NCBI GenBank assembly: GCA_042095835.1
Contig: JBELML010000197.1
Span: forward strand, 1 to 8,005
Direction of reading: 5' to 3'
Length of the DNA stretch: 8,005 nucleotides
Source of the DNA: DATFKA01 sp042095835
GTDB lineage: Bacteria; Bacteroidota; Bacteroidia; Chitinophagales; Saprospiraceae
Every line of letters begins with the position of its first letter. Position 1 is the first letter of the stretch. The notes beneath the pieces were generated by a model that made no database searches, was not told the DNA's origin, and was given only the letters and a program-made list of their open reading frames with translations. The position numbers were made by a program, and so were the translations under genes. This document shows, in pieces, positions 1 to 5,158 of this stretch.

Positions 1-70
1 AAATGTTTAGAAGTTTGGTACTTAAAAATAGAAGTTGTCTAAGGTTTTCTGTTGCCGGCGAGAAAACAGT

Positions 71-150
71 ATTTTGAGGCTAATCGAGGCAAAAAACGCA
101 AGCTATGCATCGCATAGGTGAGGCTTTTTAACGAAGAGTAGCCTTAAAAG
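71..150 (+). repeat. Palindromic repeat, copy 1
   Basis: Imperfect palindrome with a shared core. The outer arms are TTTTGAGGCTAATC (72-85) and GAGTAGCCTTAAAA (136-149), which pair at 13 of 14 positions with one G-U. Inside lie AGGCAAAAAACG (87-98), a perfect 6-bp hairpin CTATGC/GCATAG with a 3-nt loop (103-117), and GCTTTTTAACG (123-133). Weaker symmetry extends outward to about 56 and 168. The same core recurs near 2504 and, on the other strand, near 7926. There is no coding capacity. It ends about 50 bp before the start of the lipoprotein gene at 199, so it may lie in that gene's 5' leader. Confidence 0.85.
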
Positions 151-198
151 ATGTTTTTGATAGCCCAACAAGGAAACTTTAAACAGCTTCATTATAAA

Positions 199-594
199 AT
201 GGATAAAAGGGTTTTATTAACCATCTTTCTTTTAGCGGTGACTTTGAGTTGTAAAAAAGAAGAAATAGTTTCTTCCCCTATCCTTCTCTCTGAAATTATA
301 TATGGAGACTGGGAGATAAGAGAAAGTATTAGCTATCTTGACTATCGAGACTTTGAATTACATTCTTTAAATCCACCATATCCGTATTATCGATTCTATA
401 AAACTGGTGAATATGAGGTGTGGTATCTTGATACTCCAACTACAATAACGGCACCCTTTATAGTAAACAATCAAGACAGTACTATTAGATTGAATAAACG
501 TACTATAAATGTTGTGACATTCAGTGAGGAGATGATAGAAATGATATGGGATGGAGGAAGAACCGGAGAACGCCTTTACAGAAAAGTCGAATAG
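199..594 (+). CDS. Lipocalin-like outer-membrane lipoprotein, 131 aa
   Basis: Small secreted lipoprotein of unknown ligand. From the ATG at 199 it begins with a typical lipoprotein signal peptide (K/R, hydrophobic stretch LLTIFLLAV, lipobox TLSC with Cys18). The mature start CKKEE resembles the Bacteroidota lipoprotein export signal (acidic residues after K), suggesting transport to the cell surface. The rest looks like a small beta-barrel: a G-D-W motif at the start of the domain, then alternating strands (YYRFYKTGEYEVW; TINVVTF; EMIEMIWDG; ERLYRKVE), as in lipocalin-like lipoproteins common in this phylum. The frame stays open to an upstream ATG at 151, but those 16 codons would lie at the edge of the palindromic repeat and put a non-signal sequence before the signal peptide, so 199 is preferred. 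No terminator is evident. The function is inferred from fold resemblance only. Confidence 0.8.
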   Translation: MDKRVLLTIFLLAVTLSCKKEEIVSSPILLSEIIYGDWEIRESISYLDYRDFELHSLNPPYPYYRFYKTGEYEVWYLDTPTTITAPFIVNNQDSTIRLNKRTINVVTFSEEMIEMIWDGGRTGERLYRKVE

Positions 595-784
595 TCTTTT
601 TTGGCGCTTGTACTCTTTAAACTTTGTCCTAGCTCAATATTGGTTTGGCTTAAGCAATCATTATTGGGATATGAAAAAATAAAAATATTAAGAAAGTTGC
701 TGCTATACCTATCTAGAAAGGAAGATGTTTCCTGTTAGAACTAAGTAAAAAGCAATTAAGAACATGGGTGCCCTCTTCAGCCAC

Positions 785-1381
785 TTAACTCCCTTCTTCG
801 AATTTGTTTAGACATGCTTGCCAAGCAATTTCAGCGGCAGCAATTTCAGCCAAGGCAACCCCAATACAAGCGGGGGCACCTGTTCCTCCTGAAACTGTCG
901 CTGCCCCAGCTGCCGTAATCCCCACTTTAGCTATTGCATAGTCATATGTTTTTAGGCAATTCATTCTAGATTCTGAACTTAGGTCAACTGTTGAAGGCAT
1001 TTTATCTTTTAATAAGACCTCATAATTTTCTAAGCTGAATTCTTTGTTGATTAATGCAGTTTCAATCCTTTCGAGGTTCTTAATGCCAGCTTCTAATTTT
1101 TGAAGGTCAACTTCCAAGCTTAATTGGTCTAAAGAGGTAACTAATTCCTGTTGAGTCTCTGCTTTTTTTAAAGTGGAAAAATTAATATTAGTACCTCGTT
1201 TTAAGACCATTTCGTTAGATTTTATGAAATCTTTTGATAAGTCAGTAAAAGATTTGAAATAAGCGTCAGTTAATTGTTCCATTGAAGAAGTGGTAGACGT
1301 ACTACTAGTTTCTTCTTTACACCCATTGAAAACAAAGGCGCATAAGCATAAAATTGAAAAAATAAATAGACTTTTTTTCAT
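785..1381 (-). CDS. Lipoprotein with Ala/Gly-rich, three-Cys C-terminal domain, 198 aa
   Basis: Lipoprotein that I do not recognise as a named family. Residues 1-20 are a signal peptide ending in lipobox FNGC (Cys21). The mature start CKEET fits the K-(D/E)2 surface-export signal of Bacteroidota. A Ser/Thr-rich linker (about 25-34) is followed by an amphipathic, Leu/Lys/Glu-rich helical region (35-130). The C-terminal 60 residues are different: Ala/Gly-rich with Cys142, Cys172 and Cys190 and the phrase SGGTGAPACIGVALAEI. Such small-residue, Cys-spaced tails resemble class II bacteriocin-like peptides and recur in Bacteroidota hypothetical proteins (from memory, unverified). It is the last gene of the minus-strand cluster of small membrane proteins and a bacteriocin-like remnant. 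The ATG at 1381 directly precedes the basic residues of the signal peptide, so the start is secure. A surface-displayed or released antimicrobial role is speculation. Confidence 0.8.
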   Translation of the reverse strand: MKKSLFIFSILCLCAFVFNGCKEETSSTSTTSSMEQLTDAYFKSFTDLSKDFIKSNEMVLKRGTNINFSTLKKAETQQELVTSLDQLSLEVDLQKLEAGIKNLERIETALINKEFSLENYEVLLKDKMPSTVDLSSESRMNCLKTYDYAIAKVGITAAGAATVSGGTGAPACIGVALAEIAAAEIAWQACLNKFEEGS

Positions 1382-1384
1382 GTG

Positions 1385-1438
1385 TTTAAAAATTTAGCAA
1401 TTATTTAAAAATGAAGCAATTACAAAATTTTTAAATAA
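1385..1438. repeat. 19-bp tandem duplication with overlapping 12-bp inverted repeat
   Basis: TTTAAAAATTTAGCAATTA (1385-1403) is followed immediately by TTTAAAAATGAAGCAATTA (1404-1422), 17 of 19 identical. In addition TTATTTAAAAAT (1401-1412) is the exact reverse complement of ATTTTTAAATAA (1427-1438). The block sits just upstream of the ATG of the lipoprotein gene at 1381, within its leader or promoter. Confidence 0.85.
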
Positions 1439-1456
1439 TGTAACCGCTTCGCTTTC

Positions 1457-1513
1457 GCATAATCTTATTTAATCATCACCGGTTGGTGATTTTATGATTA
1501 AATAAGATCATGC
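1457..1513. repeat. Long AT-rich hairpin within a larger palindromic element
   Basis: GCATaATCTTATTTAATCAT (1457-1476) pairs with 1494-1513 over 20 positions with one mismatch; 15 bp in a row are perfect (1462-1476 with 1494-1508). The loop contains its own ATCACC/GGTGAT stem (1475-1480, 1485-1490), which competes with the tip of the outer stem. Weaker flanking arms, TTACAAAATTTTTA near 1420 and TAAAAATTTTTGTAA ending near 1543, make the element roughly symmetrical over 1420-1543. No T tract follows either side, so it is not a standard terminator. It overlaps the 3' end of the degenerate membrane-protein copy. Confidence 0.8.
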
Positions 1514-1708
1514 TCATTTCATCGTGCATAAAAATTTTTGTAAAAAACAATGCCCCTAGAAGTATACTCCAATCGCTGATGCTAAGATCTTGTTATTGGG
1601 TAGGGAGCCATTATTTTCTAGTAAAGTTAATGTTTGACCAAAGTATATTAAAATGATTAAGTTCGATATGAGGCCCGTCGACTTTGACTTGACAAATTTT
1701 TCAATCAT
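1476..1708 (-). pseudogene. Frameshifted paralogue of the small membrane protein at 2058-2270
   Basis: The minus frame from the ATG at 1708 runs 50 codons to a TAG at 1556-1558. Its start, MIEKFVKSKSTGLISNL, matches MLEKFLKSKTGLVISNL of the neighbour, and ENNGSLPNNKILASAIG matches DNNGALSNNRVLALVIG. Homology then stops because one base is missing: restoring one A near 1563 (GTATA to GTAATA) continues as VILLGALFFTKIF, against AILLGSLPIMQVF in the neighbour. The shifted frame ends at a TGA (1476-1478) inside the hairpin. This is best read as a recent tandem duplicate broken by a 1-bp deletion. If the deletion were an assembly or sequencing error, the gene would be intact at about 77 residues. 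The truncated 50-aa product would keep only the first membrane helix. Confidence 0.8.
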
Positions 1709-1772
1709 AATATCTGTAGTAGGTTGCTAATTTTTAATCACCAAAATTAAAGTGTTAATCCTAACATTGTTC

Positions 1773-1973
1773 TTAAGGTTGATGAGTAGCTTTACTTCTA
1801 CTATTTAAGTAAGCAAGTAGAATACCTATAGGAATAGCAATAACTAAATTTTTTATCAACTTACCTATAAGCTCACTAAAAGGTAAGTTTAACCCAAAAT
1901 AGCTTCCTATGAATAGGATCAAAATCGTATATTGAATTGCTGCGGCTACAAATACAAGGCGATTATTTTTCAT
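1773..1973 (-). CDS. Small two-helix membrane protein, 66 aa
   Basis: Unrecognised short membrane protein. It begins MKNNR, followed by a hydrophobic helix at about residues 7-27, a polar turn with FSELIGKLIK, a second helix at about 43-57 (LVIAIPIGILLAYL) and a basic, polar tail (NSRSKATHQP). The positive charges at both ends and in the loop fit an inner-membrane hairpin. It lies between an intact small membrane protein and that protein's degenerate copy, all in the same direction and downstream of a bacteriocin-like remnant. A self-protection (immunity) role would suit this position but nothing in the sequence proves it. The ATG at 1973 is the only plausible start. Expression is unproven. 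Confidence 0.6.
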   Translation of the reverse strand: MKNNRLVFVAAAIQYTILILFIGSYFGLNLPFSELIGKLIKNLVIAIPIGILLAYLNSRSKATHQP

Positions 1974-2057
1974 AAATATTAATAAGGCTCTGTTTAGTAT
2001 AATGAAACACTATTCTCATAAAGAGGAGCTGGTTTGACCCCTATTATATCAGAAAAA

Positions 2058-2270
2058 CTATTCTTCTTTCTTTTTTACAAAGAACACGAAAACTTGCATA
2101 ATAGGTAAAGACCCTAAAAGAATTGCACCAATGACTAAAGCTAAGACCCTATTATTCGACAAAGCCCCATTATTATCCAATAAAAAATTGATATTTATCC
2201 ATAACAAATAGAGAATTCCCAAGTTTGAAATTACAAGCCCAGTTTTAGATTTTAAAAATTTCTCTAACAT
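2058..2270 (-). CDS. Small two-helix membrane protein, 70 aa, member of a duplicated pair
   Basis: Unrecognised membrane protein with a basic amphipathic start (MLEKFLKSK), a first helix at about residues 11-30, the hydrophilic turn LLDNNGALSNNR, a second helix at about 42-65 and the charged end VKKKEE. A degenerate paralogue lies at 1476-1708, which shows the frame is a genuine protein. Two upstream in-frame ATGs (2291, 2279) are possible, but the paralogue begins at the equivalent of the ATG at 2270 with a stop shortly upstream, so that start is preferred. The 2291 start lies only 23 bp after the stop of the glycine-rich peptide remnant, suggesting one transcript. Small membrane proteins paired with Gly-rich peptides are often bacteriocin immunity proteins; here that is inference from context. 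Confidence 0.7.
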   Translation of the reverse strand: MLEKFLKSKTGLVISNLGILYLLWININFLLDNNGALSNNRVLALVIGAILLGSLPIMQVFVFFVKKKEE

Positions 2271-2314
2271 AGTATTCATATTATATTCCATAAATATAAG
2301 CTTTTAAAAATTAG

Positions 2315-2497
2315 TTAGCATCCCATAGCACTACCTGTTAAAGAGCCTCCAACAGCCCCCGCTGATGCACCAAGTACACAACCTGCGGCCGCTCCAGGAG
2401 GGCCTTCTAAAAAGAATTCAACTATTGATCCTGTCCAACAACCATTTAAGCCACCACCGATAAACCCTCCGATAACAGAGGCTTTACATTTTGCTGT
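2315..2497 (-). pseudogene. Truncated glycine-rich four-Cys bacteriocin-like peptide
   Basis: The minus frame from just after a TGA (2498-2500) to a TAA (2315-2317) encodes 60 residues with no ATG, GTG or TTG. It starts TAKCKASVIGGFIGGGLNGC and ends SAMGC at the stop. Cysteines fall at residues 4, 20, 40 and 60, nearly evenly spaced. About a third of the residues are glycine, and GxxxG-type spacings such as GAAAG are frequent (class IIb bacteriocins use GxxxG to pack helices). The frame is interrupted within its first codons by the left arm of palindromic repeat copy 2 (from 2489), and no leader peptide is seen beyond the repeat. I read it as the 3' part of a bacteriocin-like precursor that lost its leader when the repeat arrived. 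A non-standard start cannot be excluded. Confidence 0.65.
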
Positions 2498-2586
2498 TCA
2501 GTGAGGCAAAAAACGGAGGCGATGCAGCGCATCCTGCCTAGCTTGTGCCTGCGGCACAATAGCTTTAACGAAACTGGGCGGCAAAA
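2489..2586 (+). repeat. Palindromic repeat, copy 2 (two inner hairpins)
   Basis: The outer arms TTTTGCTGTTCAGT (2489-2502) and ACTGGGCGGCAAAA (2573-2586) pair at all 14 positions if three G-U pairs are allowed. The core AGGCAAAAAACG is at 2504-2515, and AGCTTTAACG closes at 2561-2570. Between them stand two hairpins: GATGC/GCATC (2521-2533), flanked by AGGC/GCCT, and a perfect 7-bp TTGTGCC/GGCACAA (2543-2559), each with a 3-nt loop. The overall fold would be cloverleaf-like. The left arm cuts into the bacteriocin-like remnant. Confidence 0.85.
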
Positions 2587-2610
2587 GAACAAGTAAAGAT
2601 GTTTAATTTA

Positions 2611-2794
2611 TTATTGACTCATTCCTAAGTTAAATTTAGCCTCCTTTGATACCAGTAGGGCATCTTGGTCTAAGTCAGCGTACATCTGTTTTGTATATTC
2701 GATTTATACCTTCTTTTGTAAGGTGGTTTGTTGAAGTAGGGCCAAAGAAGTCCCACCCTCCCAATAGGGAGAGAACTAGCATTATCGTATTCAT
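2611..2794 (-). pseudogene. Split small reading frame, possibly a frameshifted ~60-aa protein
   Basis: Two overlapping minus frames. The first runs from the ATG at 2794 to a TGA at 2675: 39 aa beginning MNTIMLVLSLLGGWDFFGPT. The second runs from the ATG at 2685 to a TAA at 2611: 24 aa, MYADLDQDALLVSKEAKF then NLGMSQ. The second frame is open back to the point where the first begins to lose protein-like character (INRI then YTKQMYADLD), so one frameshift would give a single protein of about 60 residues with a hydrophobic start and a charged end. I recognise no family. It lies upstream of the bacteriocin-like cluster on the same strand and downstream of a promoter-like site. Both pieces are short and could be chance. 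Confidence 0.3.
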
Positions 2795-2829
2795 TAGAGG
2801 ATGTTTTTTGTTTGTTTATTAATTTGTCT

Positions 2830-2854
2830 TAATCGCGATTACATTACAAACATA
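2830..2854 (-). promoter_or_regulatory. Candidate Bacteroidota promoter -7 box with adjoining 12-bp palindrome
   Basis: On the minus strand TATGTTTG (2854-2847) matches the Bacteroidota -7 consensus TAnnTTTG exactly. A clear -33 TTTG at the usual 19-21 nt spacing is not seen (TTAGTG is there). Immediately downstream, where transcription would start, is the perfect palindrome TAATCGCGATTA (2830-2841), which could be a repressor site. Both precede the small reading frame starting at 2794 and could serve the whole minus-strand cluster. Confidence 0.35.
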
Positions 2855-3038
2855 CAGGTAGCTGAGACTAGAAGCACTAACAGTTGACACCCATTTTTAC
2901 GTAAGGTTTTTGGCCTATTTGGAGGAATTTGAAAAAACAGATGCTGATAACCAGTTTTTTATGAAAAACAATACCCTGAAATTTACGAGATAAGAGAGTA
3001 ATAAAAACTTTAAAAAAGCGCACAATTCCCTCTTTTAT

Positions 3039-4604
3039 ATGCCAAAACCCTATATTGGACCATATAAAAAAGCAACAATACCCCTTTTAATGAAAGATAT
3101 ACTAGAACTAGTCGACATTGTTGATAAACACAAGGTAAAGCATATTGAAGTACTCGGTAATCTGTCACCCAGAAAGACCAGTGTACATGAGTTTTATGAT
3201 AAACTCATAGATGGTTCCCTTTCGAATGATGAAGCTGCTGCTGCTTATTTCTATCAAAGCACTCCTAATGACAGGCGCTACAAAGAACTCAAGAAAAGAT
3301 TAGTAGAACGCCTGCATAATACCGTTCTATTTATCGACATTCAACATGCCGAATTTGACGAAGTTGCCAAAGCATATTATACATGTTGGAAAGAATATGC
3401 TTCCGCAAAGATTCTCGCAGGTAGGACAGCTTTATTAAATGCCTATCCTTTAATGGAAAAGGTTCTAAAGCAATCGATTCGCTATGAATTTATGGAATTG
3501 ATATTAGACATTAGTAGACAGCTACGGCTTCATTATAGTAGCCACAAGTACAATGCTAAGAAATTTGAATATTACAACCAGCTTTATCATGAATACAAGG
3601 CTAGATATGAAGCCGATGCTACGGCTGAGGAATTATATGGTTCAACCCTAATTGATTTTTATAACTCAAAAACGGGAGACCTAGACAAAGGCTATATCAA
3701 AGCAAAAAATAATATTGAAATACTCAAACCATTAGTTGCTGAATACGACTCTTATAAATTGAATCTTTGTTACTATCTCATCCAATTAATAGTTGCAACT
3801 AGTACAAATAATATGAGTCTTGGAATTGAGGTATGTGAAAAAGCGATCTCCTTTTTTGAAGCGAAATCAAAATTTCCTTCTAAAGCAACGGGCATATTTT
3901 CAAGACAATTATTTCTTATCTATTGGCAAAATAGAAATTTCAAAAAAGGAGAAGCTCTATTTCATAAATCTCTAAAATACTCTATTGAAGGTAGCATTGG
4001 ATGGTTTAGCAGTTATGATCTCTATTTTCTGTTATGTATGCACACGAAACAATATAGGAAAGCATACGATACAGCAAAGTTTGTCATCGATCATAGACGC
4101 TTTAATAGCTTACCCGAAGATGATGCAGAAAAATGGAGGGTGTATCAGGCTTATTTATCCTATCTCCATGAGATGGGCAAAATAGAAATAGAAGGTCATG
4201 AAAAATTTAGGTTGGCAAAATTTCTCAATCAGGTACCTATTTATGCTGTTCAAAAACGTACCCGCAACGTACCTATATTAATTATACAAATCCTTTTTCT
4301 TTTTCTTCGCAAACAATATCACGGGGCGATTGATAGAATTGATTCGATCAATATGTATTGCAGTAGATATTTGCGTAAAGATGATTCGTTCAGAAGTAAT
4401 TGCTTTATCAAGATGTTAATAAAAACGATGGAGTCTGATTTTCACCAAGCCAGAGTCATCCGAAGAACCGCAGAACTACGGAAAAAGTTAGATACTGTCC
4501 CTTTAGAAGTAGCAAAACAAGTATATGAAACTGAAATTATTCCCTACGAAGATTTATGGGAACTGGTACTAGAATCTTTAGAAAAAAAGATCTGGAAGAA
4601 GTAG
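3039..4604 (+). CDS. Hypothetical all-helical protein, 521 aa
   Basis: I do not recognise a named family. There is no signal peptide or membrane helix, so it is probably cytoplasmic. The composition is Lys/Tyr/Leu-rich, and secondary structure by eye is almost entirely helical. The N-terminal part has LVDIVDKHKVKHIEVLGN, a conserved-looking ELKKRLVERLHNTVLFID (about residues 82-100), and repeated A-Y-Y/A-Y-D helices (AYYTCWKEYASAKIL; YRKAYDTAKFVIDHRRF) suggestive of a TPR-like or other alpha-solenoid scaffold. The C-terminus is LWELVLESLEKKIWKK. Bacteroidota carry several ~500-aa helical hypothetical proteins whose N-termini share such a KRLVERL-like pattern (family knowledge, not verified here). 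The ATG at 3039 is the first Met; another at residue 18 is possible. It converges on gldH with five bases between the stop codons. Its AT-rich codon use resembles the accessory half of the window rather than the chaperone genes. Confidence 0.75.
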   Translation: MPKPYIGPYKKATIPLLMKDILELVDIVDKHKVKHIEVLGNLSPRKTSVHEFYDKLIDGSLSNDEAAAAYFYQSTPNDRRYKELKKRLVERLHNTVLFIDIQHAEFDEVAKAYYTCWKEYASAKILAGRTALLNAYPLMEKVLKQSIRYEFMELILDISRQLRLHYSSHKYNAKKFEYYNQLYHEYKARYEADATAEELYGSTLIDFYNSKTGDLDKGYIKAKNNIEILKPLVAEYDSYKLNLCYYLIQLIVATSTNNMSLGIEVCEKAISFFEAKSKFPSKATGIFSRQLFLIYWQNRNFKKGEALFHKSLKYSIEGSIGWFSSYDLYFLLCMHTKQYRKAYDTAKFVIDHRRFNSLPEDDAEKWRVYQAYLSYLHEMGKIEIEGHEKFRLAKFLNQVPIYAVQKRTRNVPILIIQILFLFLRKQYHGAIDRIDSINMYCSRYLRKDDSFRSNCFIKMLIKTMESDFHQARVIRRTAELRKKLDTVPLEVAKQVYETEIIPYEDLWELVLESLEKKIWKK

Positions 4605-4625
4605 ATAAATCAAAAACCTTCTTCC
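4594..4625. terminator. Possible shared bidirectional terminator between convergent genes
   Basis: GGAAGAAG (4594-4601) and CTTCTTCC (4618-4625) form a perfect 8-bp inverted repeat that overlaps the last codons of both convergent genes. The 16-nt loop is long and the T tracts are weak, so this is a tentative call. Confidence 0.3.
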
Positions 4626-5083
4626 TTCACCACTCTCAAGGCCAACTGCCGTAAACCACTCAAGCTATCTCTACGGGTGTACTGCTCAAAACTAAGCTGA
4701 TACGATCCGGTGGCTTTAAATCGGGCTTTCGTTTGTAGCGGTACACGTACCTTGCAAAGGTCTCCGCGGCATTTTCCCTGCCAAAGTCCAAAGTTGTCGC
4801 ATAGCTCAAAGGAGAGTACATCCTGCTTGACCTCGGTATCTGGATAGGTGGTTTGTATTTTGGTATAAAGATTTTGGAAAGGATAGTCTATCGAGTGGTC
4901 GATGTCCATAAAAAAGGTATAGACAGCACTCGTGTCATCAATATTGAAATCGAATACTAGTGGTTCTTCATATGACCAAGTGCCGTCATCGATAGTGTGG
5001 ATGACCTCTTGGTCGAAAGGCTCTGCACAGCCTACTAAAAGAGATAGTATAAAAAGGAAAGCCAATCGTTCTAAAAAACGCAT
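4610..5083 (-). CDS. gldH: Gliding motility lipoprotein GldH
   Basis: GldH is a periplasmic lipoprotein required for gliding in Flavobacterium and linked to type IX secretion; homologues also occur in non-gliding Bacteroidota. Starting at 5083 the protein is 157 aa with a short signal peptide (MRFLERLAFLFILSLLVGC, Cys19). The mature start CAEP lacks the acidic surface-export signal, consistent with periplasmic retention. The mature part carries GldH-typical features: an early W-x-Y region (DDGTWSYEEPLVFDFNI), then the stretch DYPFQNLYTKIQTTYPD, a G-x-W-x-G segment (GLWQGKCRGD) and a final beta-rich stretch SYQLSFEQYTRRDSLSGL. An ATG at 5098 would add five residues but abuts the T tract of the dnaJ terminator, so the internal ATG is preferred; this is not certain. 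It follows grpE and dnaJ on the same strand. Confidence 0.88.
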   Translation of the reverse strand: MRFLERLAFLFILSLLVGCAEPFDQEVIHTIDDGTWSYEEPLVFDFNIDDTSAVYTFFMDIDHSIDYPFQNLYTKIQTTYPDTEVKQDVLSFELCDNFGLWQGKCRGDLCKVRVPLQTKARFKATGSYQLSFEQYTRRDSLSGLRQLALRVVKEEGF

Positions 5084-5098
5084 GCCAAAAGTATTCAT

Positions 5099-5138
5099 AA
5101 AAAAACGAGGATTTGCAATCTATAGCAAAACCTCGTTT
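5099..5138 (-). terminator. Intrinsic terminator after dnaJ
   Basis: On the minus strand AAACGAGG and CCTCGTTT (5138-5131 and 5110-5103) form a perfect 8-bp stem, extended by TTTGC/GCAAA (5129-5125 and 5116-5112) after one mismatch, with an 8-nt loop. The stem runs into seven T residues (5105-5099). It starts 20 bp after the dnaJ stop and its T tract touches the ATG at 5098. Confidence 0.85.
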
Positions 5139-5158
5139 GGGCTTGATTTATTATCAGT

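Noticed and set aside
4..78. 24-codon plus frame MFRSLVLKNRSC...
   Set aside because: Short, basic, no homology recognised and ending in the palindromic repeat.
151..198. Upstream ATG for the lipocalin-like lipoprotein
   Set aside because: It abuts and partly lies in the palindromic repeat, and would displace the signal peptide from the N-terminus.
2504..2570. tRNA-like gene in the cloverleaf-shaped repeat copy 2
   Set aside because: No TTCGA-type T loop, anticodon stem geometry or CCA end; the fold is explained by the repeat family.
3985..4185. Plus-strand open frame of 66 codons
   Set aside because: Out-of-frame shadow of the 521-aa gene with no protein-like features.
5086..5093. TACTTTTG as a gldH -7 box
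   Set aside because: It matches TAnnTTTG, but transcription would start at or after the last usable gldH start codon.
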